Positions 4,855 to 5,216 of a DNA stretch of 5,216 nucleotides are shown here, one piece after another; within the stretch, counting starts at the first letter, position 1; the number at the start of each line of letters is the position of its first letter. The translations under genes were made by a program, and so were the position numbers. Origin of the DNA: Lysobacterales bacterium (lineage in GTDB: Bacteria > Pseudomonadota > Gammaproteobacteria > Xanthomonadales > Marinicellaceae); NCBI GenBank assembly GCA_026990095.1, contig JALSIL010000066.1, forward strand, positions 1-5,216. The letters are read 5' to 3'. The notes beneath the pieces were generated by a model. It had not been told where the DNA came from, searched no databases, and saw only the letters and a list, made by a program, of their open reading frames with translations.

Positions 4855-5216
4855 TTGACATCAATTAATCCAATTCAATCAATCGATGACGTTTTAAAAG
4901 TCACGCAAGAAGACATGAACCATGTCAATCAAACCATACGCAATTCTTTGAGCTCACAAGTAGTACTCATTCGTCAAATTTCACAATACATTATTAATTC
5001 AGGTGGCAAACGCCTCCGTCCTATGTTGGTCATACTAATGGCACAAGCCTTTGGTTACAAAGGTAAAAACCACATACAATTGGCAGCAATTATTGAATTT
5101 ATTCATACTGCAACTTTATTGCATGATGATGTTGTGGATGAATCTGATATGCGTCGTGGCAATAAAACCGCCAATGAAGTTTGGGGTAATTCTGCCAGTG
5201 TTTTAGTGGGCGACTT
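4855..5216 (+). CDS. ispB: Octaprenyl diphosphate synthase, 5' part only
   Basis: Polyprenyl synthase that extends farnesyl diphosphate with isopentenyl diphosphate to make the octaprenyl side chain of ubiquinone. The 120 residues visible align with E. coli IspB throughout: TQEDMNHVN (17-25), SGGKRLRPM (49-57), the IPP-binding stretch, then IEFIHTATLLHDDVVDESDMRRG (80-102) holding the first Asp-rich motif D91-D92-x-x-D95, and SVLVGD at the edge. The second DDxxD motif lies outside. The start is uncertain. No ATG occurs at the expected place, and TTG at 4855 is the only conventional start upstream. The ATG at 4915 would remove the first 20 residues, including the segment that aligns with the E. 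coli N-terminus. No strong Shine-Dalgarno is seen for either. It diverges from the MFS gene. The C-terminal two thirds is missing only because the window ends. Confidence 0.93.
   Translation, partial: MTSINPIQSIDDVLKVTQEDMNHVNQTIRNSLSSQVVLIRQISQYIINSGGKRLRPMLVILMAQAFGYKGKNHIQLAAIIEFIHTATLLHDDVVDESDMRRGNKTANEVWGNSASVLVGD

Noticed and set aside
4818..4868. 16-residue ORF starting MYNKLFILLQ ahead of ispB
   Set aside because: No Shine-Dalgarno. Its ATG overlaps the likely -10 element, so it would precede the transcript start.

Overview
The window is an AT-rich stretch of a bacterial chromosome, most likely from a gammaproteobacterium. The evidence is the IspB-type octaprenyl diphosphate synthase close to the E. 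coli enzyme, the E. coli-like SSB with the DFDDDIPF tip, a YajR-like transporter next to ssb, and a DUF3016 protein. Genus and species cannot be fixed from the sequence alone.

Layout from left to right. (1) rpsB, ribosomal protein S2, on the minus strand, runs off the left edge. Its C-terminal tail is long and rich in Lys and Ala, and a promoter plus a foldable leader of about 130 nt precede it. (2) mmsB, 3-hydroxyisobutyrate dehydrogenase, on the minus strand, has a near-consensus promoter of its own. (3) A small secreted DUF3016 protein follows on the minus strand, with a possible 32-codon gene remnant just beyond its stop. (4) A gene-poor stretch of about 400 bp carries an insertion-sequence-like end and a doubtful 37-codon ORF. 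(5) ssb and, upstream of it, a YajR-like MFS transporter lie on the minus strand. Each has a recognisable promoter. (6) ispB on the plus strand diverges from the transporter and is cut by the right edge.

The genes are mostly independent housekeeping units: translation (S2), valine catabolism (MmsB), DNA replication and repair (SSB), efflux (MFS) and the ubiquinone side chain (IspB). They share a strand, but the spacers and promoters argue against one long operon. The MFS-ssb adjacency is a known gammaproteobacterial arrangement. I see no tRNA, rRNA, CRISPR array, phage gene, toxin-antitoxin pair or defence system, and no convincing new biological system. The points most worth checking are the rpsB leader, the IS-like remnant and the loss of the YajR C-terminal domain.
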